The position numbers were made by a program, and so were the translations under genes. Shown here in pieces: positions 17,830-26,287 of a stretch of 64,000 bases of DNA; positions within the stretch are counted from its first letter, which is position 1; every line of letters starts with the position of its first letter. Origin of the DNA: Solirubrobacterales bacterium. Its GTDB lineage: Bacteria; Actinomycetota; Thermoleophilia; Solirubrobacterales; Solirubrobacteraceae. A model generated the notes under the pieces. It saw only the letters and a program-made list of their open reading frames with translations. It was not told the DNA's origin and did no database searches. The stretch lies in the NCBI GenBank assembly GCA_027306855.1, contig DAHUYZ010000001.1, positions 1-64,000 on the forward strand. The letters run 5' to 3'.

Positions 17830-18384
17830 CTACCCGGCGGCCAAGGTGACGCGCTGCCCGCGGCCCTCGCCTCGCTCGATGATCGAGCGAAGCCGGTGCA
17901 TCGCCTTCTCGTTCTTGCGCCTCAGCCAAGCCCTCTGACCGAGCGCTTCTAGGATTCGATCGGACAGGAACGGGCTGCGCTCGGACTCGAGCGTGAACCG
18001 CACCCGCGTCGTCCCGGACGGCCCCTGCGAGAGCTCATACGTTCCGAGCGTGCGAATCCGGTTGTTCTTGCCGGTGCGACCCGCCTCGACGATCAAGTGC
18101 GGGCGCTGCACCTCGACGAAAGTCGAGTCGGCCCAGCTGAAGCGGTTACCGGGCGCCTTTACGCGGAAGCGCGCACCGGCGCCGCGGCCAACCGAGACCT
18201 CGCGAGTGAGGCGCCAGTCGACGAGGTAGTGGTCGGTGAACTCGGCGTGATTGGCGATGTCCTGCAGGTAGTCGAACACCTGCTCGCGCGGCGCGCTGAT
18301 CACGGTCGCTACGGTCACTGGCTGCACGGCGCGGAAGTCTAGATGGTGGAGCGGTTTCGCCGCCTGCGAGGCCGGGTAGCTCAC
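17830..18384 (-). CDS. SRPBCC / polyketide-cyclase-like (START fold) protein
   Basis: 184 residues with the helix-grip fold of the SRPBCC superfamily: TVATVISAPREQVFDYLQDI and NHAEFTDHYL at the N-terminus, a central sheet (GAGARFRVKAPGN, RPHLIVEAGRTG), and a long C-terminal helix. This family binds hydrophobic ligands or acts in aromatic cyclisation, but no catalytic residues can be assigned and the ligand is unknown. The start is GTG 18384. The gene heads a two-gene leftward unit with the lipoprotein and diverges from the FHA gene across 136 bp. Confidence 0.82.
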   Translation of the reverse strand: MSYPASQAAKPLHHLDFRAVQPVTVATVISAPREQVFDYLQDIANHAEFTDHYLVDWRLTREVSVGRGAGARFRVKAPGNRFSWADSTFVEVQRPHLIVEAGRTGKNNRIRTLGTYELSQGPSGTTRVRFTLESERSPFLSDRILEALGQRAWLRRKNEKAMHRLRSIIERGEGRGQRVTLAAG

Positions 18385-18520
18385 GAGAAGAGGCGCTTTG
18401 CGTGAAGCTGTCCCTACCTACCATCGACCACCGCCATTTGACACCCTCGTTATGATTCCCGCGAGATTCCAGTCCGCAGAGAGTTCCTGGCAGCATCCAG
18501 AGAGGAAGGGGACGCGAAGC

Positions 18521-19108
18521 ATGGAGTCGCTCACTTCGGGGACGATGGCGGGGGCAGGCTCGTTTCGCTGTCAGCGGTGCGGCTACGTGATGACGCTCAC
18601 CTCGCTCGATCGCCTCGGCGAGTGTCCGGGTTGTGGCGGACGCCGTTTCGCGAGGGCCTCGCTGTTCAACGCGTCACCTCACCCGTCGATTCCTCTCCTC
18701 GCTGCGGACGCACATGCGGACACGCAGCGAATCGCAAGCGCCAGAGAGCAGATCGACGCGCCCGGCGACTACATCCTGTTCGACGATGAAGGCGAGATGC
18801 GCGCTGTGGCGCTCACCCGCGAGTGGACTCGCATCGGGCGCAGCCTCGCCGCCGATGTTCGTTTCGACGACCCGACGGTTTCGCGCCGGCACGCCCTGAT
18901 CGTTCGCCAAGCCGATGGGGTGAGGGTGCTCGATGACCGCAGTCTCAACGGCGTGTTCGTCAATGGCGAGCGCGTAGAGTGGCGCGCCCTGAGCGACGGC
19001 GATGAGATCGTCGTGGGGCGCTATCGCATGACGTTCGTGAGCATTGCCGCCGAGCCCCGCTCTATGCATCCGCTCGACACTACGGCGCCCTACATCCCGT
19101 CCACATAG
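18521..19108 (+). CDS. FHA-domain protein with N-terminal zinc ribbon
   Basis: A 195-residue phosphothreonine-binding signalling protein. A zinc ribbon (CQRCG at about 17-21, CPGCGGRRF at about 37-45) precedes a linker and the FHA domain from about residue 88. There the key residues are visible in TRIGRSLAADVRFDD, SRRHALI and DRSLNGVFVNGERV. ATG 18521 is supported by AGAGGAAGGG 10-20 bases upstream; an in-frame start at 18398 would add unconserved sequence. The FHA fold recognises targets of Ser/Thr kinases, but no such kinase is in the window. Its last 19 bases overlap the convergent thrB 3' end. Confidence 0.88.
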   Translation: MESLTSGTMAGAGSFRCQRCGYVMTLTSLDRLGECPGCGGRRFARASLFNASPHPSIPLLAADAHADTQRIASAREQIDAPGDYILFDDEGEMRAVALTREWTRIGRSLAADVRFDDPTVSRRHALIVRQADGVRVLDDRSLNGVFVNGERVEWRALSDGDEIVVGRYRMTFVSIAAEPRSMHPLDTTAPYIPST

Positions 19109-19941
19109 GCGCCCTGACCCTCGAAAGGCGCGCGGACGAGCGTGGCCCAGCCCTCGACCTTTGGGCTCAGCGCCTCCACCACCGCGCCCGTCTGCTCGTA
19201 GAAGCACCAAACGAGCACAGAGGGGCCGGCGCCTGAGATCGTCGCTCCGAGCGCTCCAAGCGCTTTCGCTTCGCGTAGGAGCTCGCCGGAGCGAGGGTAC
19301 AGGTGCGCGCGCTGGGACTGGTGCAGGCGATCGGCGAGGCCGCTGGAGAGCAGATCCCAGTCGCCCCGAGCGAGCCCGAGCGTGAGCAGCGCACCGTGGG
19401 CTACGTTGAAGACCGCGTCGCCCAGCGGCACGCTGTGCGGGAGGGCCGCCCTCGCGGCGCTCGTGCGCACGGCTTCGTAAGGGACGACGACAAGCGCCTC
19501 GAGACCCGTCGGCGGCTCGAAGCGCACTGCACGACCGTCCGCACAGACGACGAACCCACCTTCAACGCACGCGGCGACGTTATCGGGGTGTCCCTCGATC
19601 TCGCTCGCCAGCTCCAGCACATTCGCGTCGAGCTCGAACAGGTGGTCAGCCGCCATGAGCCCGGCGACGATCGCCGCCGCGCTCGACCCGAGCCCGCCCG
19701 TGAGCGGGATCTCAGAACGGATAGAGAACGTGAAGTCGTCGACGGGATGCAGCGCCTCGAACGCGCGTACACAGAGGTTGGAGCGGTCGCGCGACACGTC
19801 GAGGTCGGTCTCGACGGAGAACGCGCCCGTCTCGCGTACTTCGAGCTCGAGGCGCAGCCCAAGCGCCGCCGCGAGGCAATCGAAGCCGGGGCCAAGGTTC
19901 GCCGACGACGCAGGCGCGCGCACGACGCGCCTACGGACCAC
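19090..19941 (-). CDS. thrB: Homoserine kinase
   Basis: A 283-residue GHMP kinase that phosphorylates homoserine to O-phosphohomoserine, the substrate of the threonine synthase encoded just upstream. The fold markers are ASSANLGPGFDCLAAAL at the N-terminus, the ATP loop PLTGGLGSSAAAIVAG at about 80-95, EGHPDNVAA, and the C-terminal GATISGAGPSVL. Translation appears to start at GTG 19941. It is last in the lgt-lysA-hom-thrC-thrB run, 38 bp after thrC. The protein is slightly short for the family but complete. Confidence 0.95.
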   Translation of the reverse strand: MVRRRVVRAPASSANLGPGFDCLAAALGLRLELEVRETGAFSVETDLDVSRDRSNLCVRAFEALHPVDDFTFSIRSEIPLTGGLGSSAAAIVAGLMAADHLFELDANVLELASEIEGHPDNVAACVEGGFVVCADGRAVRFEPPTGLEALVVVPYEAVRTSAARAALPHSVPLGDAVFNVAHGALLTLGLARGDWDLLSSGLADRLHQSQRAHLYPRSGELLREAKALGALGATISGAGPSVLVWCFYEQTGAVVEALSPKVEGWATLVRAPFEGQGAYVDGM

Positions 19942-19979
19942 CCGAGCCCCCCGCAGCGTGCGCCCGATACCTACAGACC

Positions 19980-21020
19980 CTAGGCGTCACCCAAGACCGC
20001 CTCCTCGATCGCACCCATGTCCGGTGCGCACGAAATGACGGCGCCGTCGTTGCGCTCGATCGCTGTCTCGGGGTCCTTCAGGCCGCGGCCGGTCATCACG
20101 CACACCACTGTCGACGCACCGTCAGCGCCGTACTTGAGCAGCCCCGCTACGCAGGCGGAGGACGCCGGCTCACAGAACATGCCTTCCTTGGAGGCCATCA
20201 GTCTGTATGCGGCGAGGATCTCCTCGTCTGAGACCGTTCTGATGCTCCCGCCCGACTCTGCGGTCGCCGCTAGCGCTTCCTTGCCGCGCGCCGGGTTTCC
20301 GATCCTGATCGCGGAGGCGATCGTTTCGGGGTGCTCGACGGGATGGCCGAGCACCAGCGGCGCGGCACCCTCTGCCTGGAAGCCGAACAGACGAGGCGCG
20401 ACCCCCATCTCGCAGAAGCCGCGCCAGTATGCGGTGATGTTGCCGGCATTGCCGACTGGGATGCAGAGCAGGTCCGGCCCGCCGGCCATGTCCTCGACGA
20501 GCTCGAATGCGCCGGTCTTCTGGCCTTCGAGACGGAACTCGTTGACGGAGTTGACGAGCGAGATGGGATGGCGCTCGACCAGTTCGCGCACGAGCGCGAG
20601 TCCCCGATCGAAGTTGCCCGCGATCGAGACGACGCGCGCGCCATGGATCAACGTCTGTGCAAGCTTGCCCATCGCGACGCGTCCCTCAGGGACGATCACC
20701 GCACAGGTGATGCCGGCGCGAGCGGCATAAGCGGCGGCGCTGGCGGCTGTGTTGCCGGTGGATGCGCAGATGACGGCCTTGGCACCCTCGCGCACGGCGG
20801 CGGACACAGCGCAGGTCATGCCCCGATCCTTGAACGACGCGGTTGGATTGCCGCCCTCGCACTTCAGGTACACCTCGGCGCCAACCATCTCCGAGATGAC
20901 AGGCGCCGGCACGAGCGCGGTGGCTCCCTCGAGCAGCGTGACGATCGGGTCGCCCTCGGCGAATGGCAGGTGCTCGCGCCAGCGCTCGATCAGGGATGGG
21001 CGGGTCTGAACAATCGTCAC
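19980..21020 (-). CDS. thrC: Threonine synthase
   Basis: A 346-residue PLP enzyme converting O-phosphohomoserine to threonine. The Schiff-base lysine is Lys64 in NPTASFKDRGM. The phosphate loop is seen in CIPVGNAGNITAYWRG, and the family marker ASTGNTAASAAAYAARAG lies near residue 105. It is of the short type typical of Actinobacteria. Its start codon overlaps the hom stop by 4 bp, so the two are translationally coupled, and thrB follows. No leader peptide or riboswitch is evident before the operon. Confidence 0.96.
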   Translation of the reverse strand: MTIVQTRPSLIERWREHLPFAEGDPIVTLLEGATALVPAPVISEMVGAEVYLKCEGGNPTASFKDRGMTCAVSAAVREGAKAVICASTGNTAASAAAYAARAGITCAVIVPEGRVAMGKLAQTLIHGARVVSIAGNFDRGLALVRELVERHPISLVNSVNEFRLEGQKTGAFELVEDMAGGPDLLCIPVGNAGNITAYWRGFCEMGVAPRLFGFQAEGAAPLVLGHPVEHPETIASAIRIGNPARGKEALAATAESGGSIRTVSDEEILAAYRLMASKEGMFCEPASSACVAGLLKYGADGASTVVCVMTGRGLKDPETAIERNDGAVISCAPDMGAIEEAVLGDA

Positions 21021-22318
21021 GTGAACTCCTCTTCTATTACGCGTATGGCGCGCGGTGTCGAACGTAGGAAATCGAGCTCGCTGATGCGCAGAAGGGCGTC
21101 GCGCAGGCGCGATTCGAGCAGCGGGTGTATCACCATCACGAGGCGCGCATTATCGCCGAGGCCGTGCTGCACGACCGACTTGATCGAGGCGCCCCGCTCA
21201 CCGAGTACCTGCGCGACCGTCGCAAGCGCGCCGGGCCGGTCGGCGACCTCCATGTGGATATAGAAGGCGCTCTCGACGTCCTCCACGAGCGGCAGCGGAT
21301 CGGGAGACGACACGCCAAGACCGCGCGGCGCGCCATGCCGATCGCCGCCGGCTGCCGGCGGAAGCATCACGCTGACGAGATCTCCGAGGACTGCGCTCGC
21401 GGTCTGGGGACCACCGGCACCGGGGCCGGACATCGTGATCTCGGTGATCGCCTGCGACTCGACCGTGACGGCGTTGTAGGGACCGTTGACCGAAGCAAGC
21501 GGATGGCCCGAGTAGAGGAAGGCTGGATGCACGCGAACCGATAGGCCTCCGTCGCGGCGCTCGGCGGCGCCGACCAGCTTGAGCCCGAGGCCGAGCTCGC
21601 GCGCATACTGGAGGTCATCCGTTTGGAGATGCTCGATCCCCTCGTAGGAGACCTGGTCGAGGTGCACAGGCGTCCCGAACGCCAGCCGCGCGAGGATCGC
21701 CATCTTCGCGGCGGCGTCCTTTCCCGAGACGTCCTCGCTGGGATCGGCCTCGGCGAAGCCGCGGCGCTGTGCCTCGGCAAGCGCCTGCTCGTAGCTGGAC
21801 CCGCCTGCCATCTCGCTGAGCACGAAGTTGGTCGTCCCGTTGACGATCCCGTGAATACGCTCGACGTGGGCACCGGCGAGCGACTCGCACAGCACACGGA
21901 TGACGGGCACGACGCCCGCGACCGCGGCCTCGAAGCGAAGCTGCACTCCGGCGCGGCGCGCCGCGTCGAACAGCTCCTCGCCGTGCTGCGAGAGAAGCTG
22001 CTTGTTGGCCGTTATGACGTGTCTGCCGCTCGCGAGGGCAGCGAGCACGTACTCGCGGGCGGGCTCGATGCCGCCGATCAGCTCGACGATCGCCTCGGCG
22101 CCATCGAGGATCTCATGGAAGCTGCCGCTCGAGCGCGTCAGGGCGCCGGTCAGAACCGGTCGGCGGCCCGTGATCGCCTCGATCTGGGGGGCGCGCTCTT
22201 GCAGCAGTGCGGCGAAAGCCGACCCGACGGTCCCGAAGCCGAGCAATCCAACACTGAAGGCGCCCGCACCGGCCGCGCCGGCAAGCGCGCTCTCGCGCGA
22301 GGCCTCGCTAGCGGACAT
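21017..22318 (-). CDS. hom: Homoserine dehydrogenase
   Basis: A 433-residue NAD(P)-dependent enzyme that reduces aspartate semialdehyde to homoserine at the branch to Thr and Met. The Rossmann loop is VGLLGFGTVGSAF at about residue 22. The catalytic domain has GIVNGTTNFVLSEM, and Lys is found in DVSGKDAAAKMAIL. A C-terminal ACT domain (FYIHMEVADRPGALATVAQV, from about residue 345) indicates feedback inhibition, usually by threonine. ATG 22318 overlaps the lysA 3' end by 11 bp. Coupled expression with lysA and thrC fits one aspartate-family operon. Confidence 0.96.
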   Translation of the reverse strand: MSASEASRESALAGAAGAGAFSVGLLGFGTVGSAFAALLQERAPQIEAITGRRPVLTGALTRSSGSFHEILDGAEAIVELIGGIEPAREYVLAALASGRHVITANKQLLSQHGEELFDAARRAGVQLRFEAAVAGVVPVIRVLCESLAGAHVERIHGIVNGTTNFVLSEMAGGSSYEQALAEAQRRGFAEADPSEDVSGKDAAAKMAILARLAFGTPVHLDQVSYEGIEHLQTDDLQYARELGLGLKLVGAAERRDGGLSVRVHPAFLYSGHPLASVNGPYNAVTVESQAITEITMSGPGAGGPQTASAVLGDLVSVMLPPAAGGDRHGAPRGLGVSSPDPLPLVEDVESAFYIHMEVADRPGALATVAQVLGERGASIKSVVQHGLGDNARLVMVIHPLLESRLRDALLRISELDFLRSTPRAIRVIEEEFT

Positions 22319-23609
22319 CTCTAGCGGTCAAATCCTCGTAGCGCTCGCGCCTGACCACGACACGCGCATCGCCGTCCTTGCAGAAGATGACCGGCGGGCG
22401 AGGCACGCCGTTGTAGTTGCTCGCCATCGCATACCCATACGCGCCGGTTGCGGGGGTGACGATCACATCGCCCGCTTTCGGGTCGTCGAGCAGCGCCTCG
22501 CGCACGATCACATCGCCAGACTCGCAGTGCTTGCCCGCCAGCACACACGGCACTAGGCCGGCGGCGTCAGCAGACTCGGGGAAGCGGTCGGCAACGTGGG
22601 CTTCGTAGCGCGCGCCGTAGAGCATCGGACGCATGTTGTCCGACATGCCGCCGTCGACGGCGACCCAGGTGCGGACGTTGCGCTTGACGCTCTGCACCGT
22701 ATAGAGCGTGACACCCGCGTTCGCCGTGAGAGCGCGCCCAGGCTCGACGAGCAGGCGCGCGGCCTGGGCGATCCCGCACTCGCGGGCGGCCTCGAGGACC
22801 GCGACGACCCAATCCTCGATGTCGGGGGGATGCTCCTCAGCTGTGTATGCGACCCCAAGCCCGCCACCGAGATCGTAGACGGAGAACCCGCCCACCCCGT
22901 CGCCGATCTCTTGCAATGCGGGCGCGATGCGCCGGAACGGGTCGAGCTCCATGATCTGGGAGCCGATGTGAGCGTGGATGCCTTGCAGCGCGAGCCCGTC
23001 GATGGCGCGCACGCGCTCGATCGCCTTCGGCACATCCGCCATCGAGAAGCCGAACTTCGAGTCCGCCTGCCCTGTGGAGATCTTCTCGTGCGTATCGCCC
23101 CTCACGTCGGGGGTCGCGCGGATCAAGACGCCCTGTCGCGGCGCGCCTCCTTCAACCAGACGCGCCAAACGCTCGATCTCGTCGAAGTTGTCGAGCACGA
23201 TCAACGCGACTTTCGAGGCGAGCGCCATCTGAAGCTCGGGGATGCTCTTGGCGTTGCCGTGCATGAGGATCCGCTCGGGCGGGAAGCCCGCGCCCGTCGC
23301 GAGGTGCAGCTCCCCGCCGGAGGCCACGTCGCACCACAGGCCCTCTTCGGCGAACAGGGTCAGCACTGCGGTGCACGGGAAGGCCTTGGAGGCGAACACG
23401 ACGTGGAAGTCCTCATGGCCGGCATCGCGACCGGCCTGCAGATACGCGCGCGCACGCGCGCGAAGATCGTCCTCGGCGATCACGTACGCGGGCGTGCCAA
23501 ACTCACGGGCCAGCTCGATCGTGTCGCAGCCGCCCACCTCGACACGACCGCGCTGGTTGAGGCGGCTGCCTAGCGGGAAAACGTGCGAAAGGCTGGTCCC
23601 GATGGCCAT
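22308..23609 (-). CDS. lysA: Diaminopimelate decarboxylase
   Basis: A 433-residue fold-III PLP enzyme making lysine from meso-DAP. PLP Lys75 is in VVFASKAFPC. Further markers are HAHIGSQ, a glycine-rich LGGGLGVAY phosphate loop, EPGRALTANAG and the CESGD loop that contributes an active-site cysteine. ATG 23609 (MAIGTSLSHVFPLG) is chosen because a longer reading would overlap lgt in another frame; the ribosome site is weak. DAP also feeds peptidoglycan, so placement beside lgt in a Thr/Lys operon joins amino-acid and envelope supply. Confidence 0.95.
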   Translation of the reverse strand: MAIGTSLSHVFPLGSRLNQRGRVEVGGCDTIELAREFGTPAYVIAEDDLRARARAYLQAGRDAGHEDFHVVFASKAFPCTAVLTLFAEEGLWCDVASGGELHLATGAGFPPERILMHGNAKSIPELQMALASKVALIVLDNFDEIERLARLVEGGAPRQGVLIRATPDVRGDTHEKISTGQADSKFGFSMADVPKAIERVRAIDGLALQGIHAHIGSQIMELDPFRRIAPALQEIGDGVGGFSVYDLGGGLGVAYTAEEHPPDIEDWVVAVLEAARECGIAQAARLLVEPGRALTANAGVTLYTVQSVKRNVRTWVAVDGGMSDNMRPMLYGARYEAHVADRFPESADAAGLVPCVLAGKHCESGDVIVREALLDDPKAGDVIVTPATGAYGYAMASNYNGVPRPPVIFCKDGDARVVVRRERYEDLTARDVR

Positions 23610-23655
23610 GTCGAGATTATGGCGGCTCGCCTTGGCCGAAACCGATTCGGGATGC

Positions 23656-24450
23656 TCACACGAGCGCCGGGGCGCCGCGGTGCGAGGCACCATTCGCGCG
23701 CGAGAGGCCGCCACGCCGGGACAGGAGCGCGAGCACGAGCGATCCGAGCAAGATCGCAACCACGCTCTCCAGTTGCGCGGCTGTGAGGCCGAGCAGGACC
23801 TCTTTGTTGCGGCGTATGAACTCGATGAGCAGACGCTCCAGACCGCTGAGCATTAGGTACAGCCCTAACACGACCCCCGGGCGCACGCGGTCGCGCAGCC
23901 TCCATAAGAGCCAGGCGACGAGCCCCATCGCGAGCGTCTCGTAGATCGGCGTCGGCTGCACGGTGACGCCCGGCGGCGTCGGCACCGTCCCGTGCGGATA
24001 CCCCATCGCCCACGGCAGTTTCGAGGGGATCCCATAGTCGCCGTCCCCTGAGACCTGACAGCCGATCCTGCCGATCGCGTAGCCGAGCGCGAGCACCGTC
24101 ACGCACATATCGATCGCTACGAGGCTCAGCATCTTGCGCCAATACATCCACGCGAGCACGGCGATGGCGCCCCCGATCGCACCGCCGTACCAGATCAGGC
24201 CCGAGCCCGAGAAGATGTGGCCGATCAGGTCGCCCTTGACTTCGTTGTAGTTCTGCAAGATGAAATAGACGCGGGCGCCCACGACGCCGCCGATGAGCGC
24301 AGCGAACACGATCTCGTATGCCCAGTCGACCGGCTTATCCAGCTCGCGAAGACGGTGCGCGATCACGAGACCACACGCAAGGAATCCGAGCGCGAACACG
24401 ACGCCGAACGTCTTGATCGAGACTCCGAGGAGGATGACTTCAGGCTTCAT
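23656..24450 (-). CDS. lgt: Prolipoprotein diacylglyceryl transferase
   Basis: A 264-residue multi-pass membrane enzyme that transfers diacylglycerol from phosphatidylglycerol to the lipobox cysteine of prolipoproteins. About seven hydrophobic helices are visible. The family markers are GLIWYGGAIGG (with the essential His/Tyr region before it), GYAIGRIGCQVSGDGDYG as a variant Lgt signature, and RNKEVLLGLTAAQ near the C-terminus. ATG 24450 has GAGGGC just upstream and MKPEVILLGVSIKTFG as a natural N-terminus. It starts the lysine/threonine run and lies 28 bp from the divergent htpX start. Its substrates here include the proteins at 17235-17816 and 28130-29356. Confidence 0.95.
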   Translation of the reverse strand: MKPEVILLGVSIKTFGVVFALGFLACGLVIAHRLRELDKPVDWAYEIVFAALIGGVVGARVYFILQNYNEVKGDLIGHIFSGSGLIWYGGAIGGAIAVLAWMYWRKMLSLVAIDMCVTVLALGYAIGRIGCQVSGDGDYGIPSKLPWAMGYPHGTVPTPPGVTVQPTPIYETLAMGLVAWLLWRLRDRVRPGVVLGLYLMLSGLERLLIEFIRRNKEVLLGLTAAQLESVVAILLGSLVLALLSRRGGLSRANGASHRGAPALV

Positions 24451-24478
24451 TGCCCTCGTGACTCTACAATCACGCGTG

Positions 24479-25393
24479 ATGGCCAAGCGACACTCGAGCT
24501 TCGGCAAAGACACGGGCCTGCAGGCGCGGATGTTGCTGACGATGTTCCTGCTGGGACTCGTCTACGTGGTGTTCATCGGCGTGCTGTTCGCCGCGGGCGC
24601 CGCCGCTGGACTGATCGTGGCGGTCGCCGGGTTCATGCTGCTGATGCAGCTGTTCGCCTCCGACAAGATCGCGCTCGCCACGCTCGGGGCCAAAGAGGTG
24701 TCGCCGGAGGAGGAGCCAGAGCTGCACGGCATCATCGAGCGGCTGTGCGTCCAGGCTGACCTGCCCAAGCCAAGGGTCTGCGTGATGGACACCTCGATGC
24801 CCAACGCGTTCGCGATGGGCCGCTCGCAGAAGTCGGCGACGGTGTGCGCCACGACCGGCATCCTGCGCATGCTCGACAGCCACGAGCTCGAAGGCGTGAT
24901 GGCGCACGAGCTGACGCACGTGATCAACCGCGACGTGATGGTGATGACGATGGCGAGCTTCTTCGCCACGCTCGCCGCACTGATCGCCCAGTTCGCGCTG
25001 TTCTTCGGCGGTGGCTTCGGCGGCGGCTACGGACGCAGCCAGGAAGAGGAGGAGGAGGTGATGCTCGTGCTGCTCGTCTCCGTGCTCGTCTACGCAATCT
25101 CCTTCCTGCTGCTGCAGGCCCTGTCGCGCTACCGCGAGTTCGCCGCCGACCGCGGCTCTGCGGTATTGACGGGCCGCCCAAGCGCCCTGTCTTCCGCGCT
25201 GATCAAGATCAGCGGCACGATGGAACGTATTCCCAGCCAGGACATGCGCACCGCCGAAGGGATGAGCGCCTTCTTCATCATTCCGGCGCGCACCAAGAAG
25301 TCGCTGATGAACCTCTTCTCCGATCATCCCTCGCTGGAAAAGCGCCTGGAAGCACTGAGCCGGCTCGAGTCCCAGCTGCAGAGCGCCGCGTAG
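24479..25393 (+). CDS. htpX: HtpX-type M48 membrane metalloprotease
   Basis: A 304-residue zinc protease that degrades damaged membrane proteins. Two helices (about 17-60) precede the catalytic HELTH (His143, Glu144, His147). A hydrophobic hairpin follows (FALFFGGGFGGGYG region and LLVSVLVYAISFLLLQAL), and the third zinc ligand is Glu in SRYREFAADRGS. ATG 24479 is preceded by an in-frame GTG; both give the same protein but for one residue. The pspAB gene starts 4 bp after the stop, so the protease belongs to the Psp envelope-stress block. It diverges from lgt. Confidence 0.95.
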   Translation: MAKRHSSFGKDTGLQARMLLTMFLLGLVYVVFIGVLFAAGAAAGLIVAVAGFMLLMQLFASDKIALATLGAKEVSPEEEPELHGIIERLCVQADLPKPRVCVMDTSMPNAFAMGRSQKSATVCATTGILRMLDSHELEGVMAHELTHVINRDVMVMTMASFFATLAALIAQFALFFGGGFGGGYGRSQEEEEEVMLVLLVSVLVYAISFLLLQALSRYREFAADRGSAVLTGRPSALSSALIKISGTMERIPSQDMRTAEGMSAFFIIPARTKKSLMNLFSDHPSLEKRLEALSRLESQLQSAA

Positions 25394-25397
25394 AGAC

Positions 25398-26012
25398 GTG
25401 GGCCTCAAAGACATCCTGACCGGCCGCCACGAGGTGAAGGGCCCCGCGCCTGACCGCCTGTTCGCGATCTCCACGGCCTACATAACGCTGCAGAGCGAGC
25501 ACCAGATCGAACCGGCGGGCACCGCTGCGATCGTGTTCCAGGCGCTGCAGACGAGCGAGTTCGAAGCGACGATCAAGGAGATGGAAGAAGTGGTGGTGGC
25601 CACGGGCGGCGAGAGCGGCACGCGGGTCCATACACAGGACGACAGCTTCGGCTATCGCTGGATGGTGCTGCGCGACGGGTCGATCGAAGACCTTGCGGTG
25701 GGCATCAACGCCGTCTCAGGCTCGATCGAGACGGCGGGCCACGGCGAGCGACTGCTGTGCGCGGTGTTCGCGTTCAAGGACGCAGGCGGCAAGCCGATCT
25801 ACTTCATCTACAACTACAAGCGCGGCTACTGGTACCCCTTCGTGCCCGCAGGCGTTACCGCCGCAACCAGCACCGCCGGCGGCTCGCTCGCCGCGCACAC
25901 GGGAGAACGCTCGACAGAGCGCGAGCTTCAGCTCAAGGCCCAGATGGCGGACGAGCTGCCGATCGAGCCGGAACTGGAGCGGTGGTTCCCCCTGTGGGGT
26001 ATACCCATCTAG
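25398..26012 (+). CDS. pspAB: PspA-associated protein PspAB
   Basis: A 204-residue cytoplasmic protein with the actinobacterial PspAB pattern: N-terminal GLKDILTGRHEVKGPAPDRL, then GYRWMVLRDG, FIYNYKRGYWYPFVP, and C-terminal ELPIEPELERWFPLWGIP. The family accompanies PspA/PspAA in the membrane-stress response, but its molecular role is not established. It starts with GTG 4 bp after htpX and is surely co-transcribed with it. Its last 4 bases overlap the 3' end of the convergent pspAA, so the two halves of the Psp system meet tail to tail. Confidence 0.88.
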   Translation: MGLKDILTGRHEVKGPAPDRLFAISTAYITLQSEHQIEPAGTAAIVFQALQTSEFEATIKEMEEVVVATGGESGTRVHTQDDSFGYRWMVLRDGSIEDLAVGINAVSGSIETAGHGERLLCAVFAFKDAGGKPIYFIYNYKRGYWYPFVPAGVTAATSTAGGSLAAHTGERSTERELQLKAQMADELPIEPELERWFPLWGIPI

Positions 26013-26287
26013 TCCGGGATCAAGCCTTCGCCGGTGAACTCGACGCCGGCTTCCGCAAGTGTCGTGTCGCTGGGCGGGAGGATCACGTCGGAGGTCTCGA
26101 TCTCCTCGTCTGGAACGAGTGTGCCGTTGGATCGCACGAAGTCGAGCAGCTCGGTAAGCGACCGCACGAAGGCGTCCTCATCGCCCGCGTCGACGGCGTC
26201 ATGGGCGGTGCCCGCGAGTCTGTCGAGCTGGTCGTGGAGGTCGTCGGCGAGCCGGTACTGGTCCTCGCCGGAGATGCGCACGATCAT
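26009..26287 (-). CDS. pspAA: PspA-associated protein PspAA
   Basis: A 92-residue protein beginning MIVRISGEDQYRLADDLHDQ, the hallmark of the PspAA domain, with an acidic C-terminus (DTTLAEAGVEFTGEGLIPD). PspAA pairs with PspA in Actinobacteria and related phyla and is thought to tune PspA oligomers at the membrane. It overlaps the pspA stop by 4 bp, so it is translationally coupled to pspA. It faces pspAB across another 4-bp overlap. Confidence 0.88.
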   Translation of the reverse strand: MIVRISGEDQYRLADDLHDQLDRLAGTAHDAVDAGDEDAFVRSLTELLDFVRSNGTLVPDEEIETSDVILPPSDTTLAEAGVEFTGEGLIPD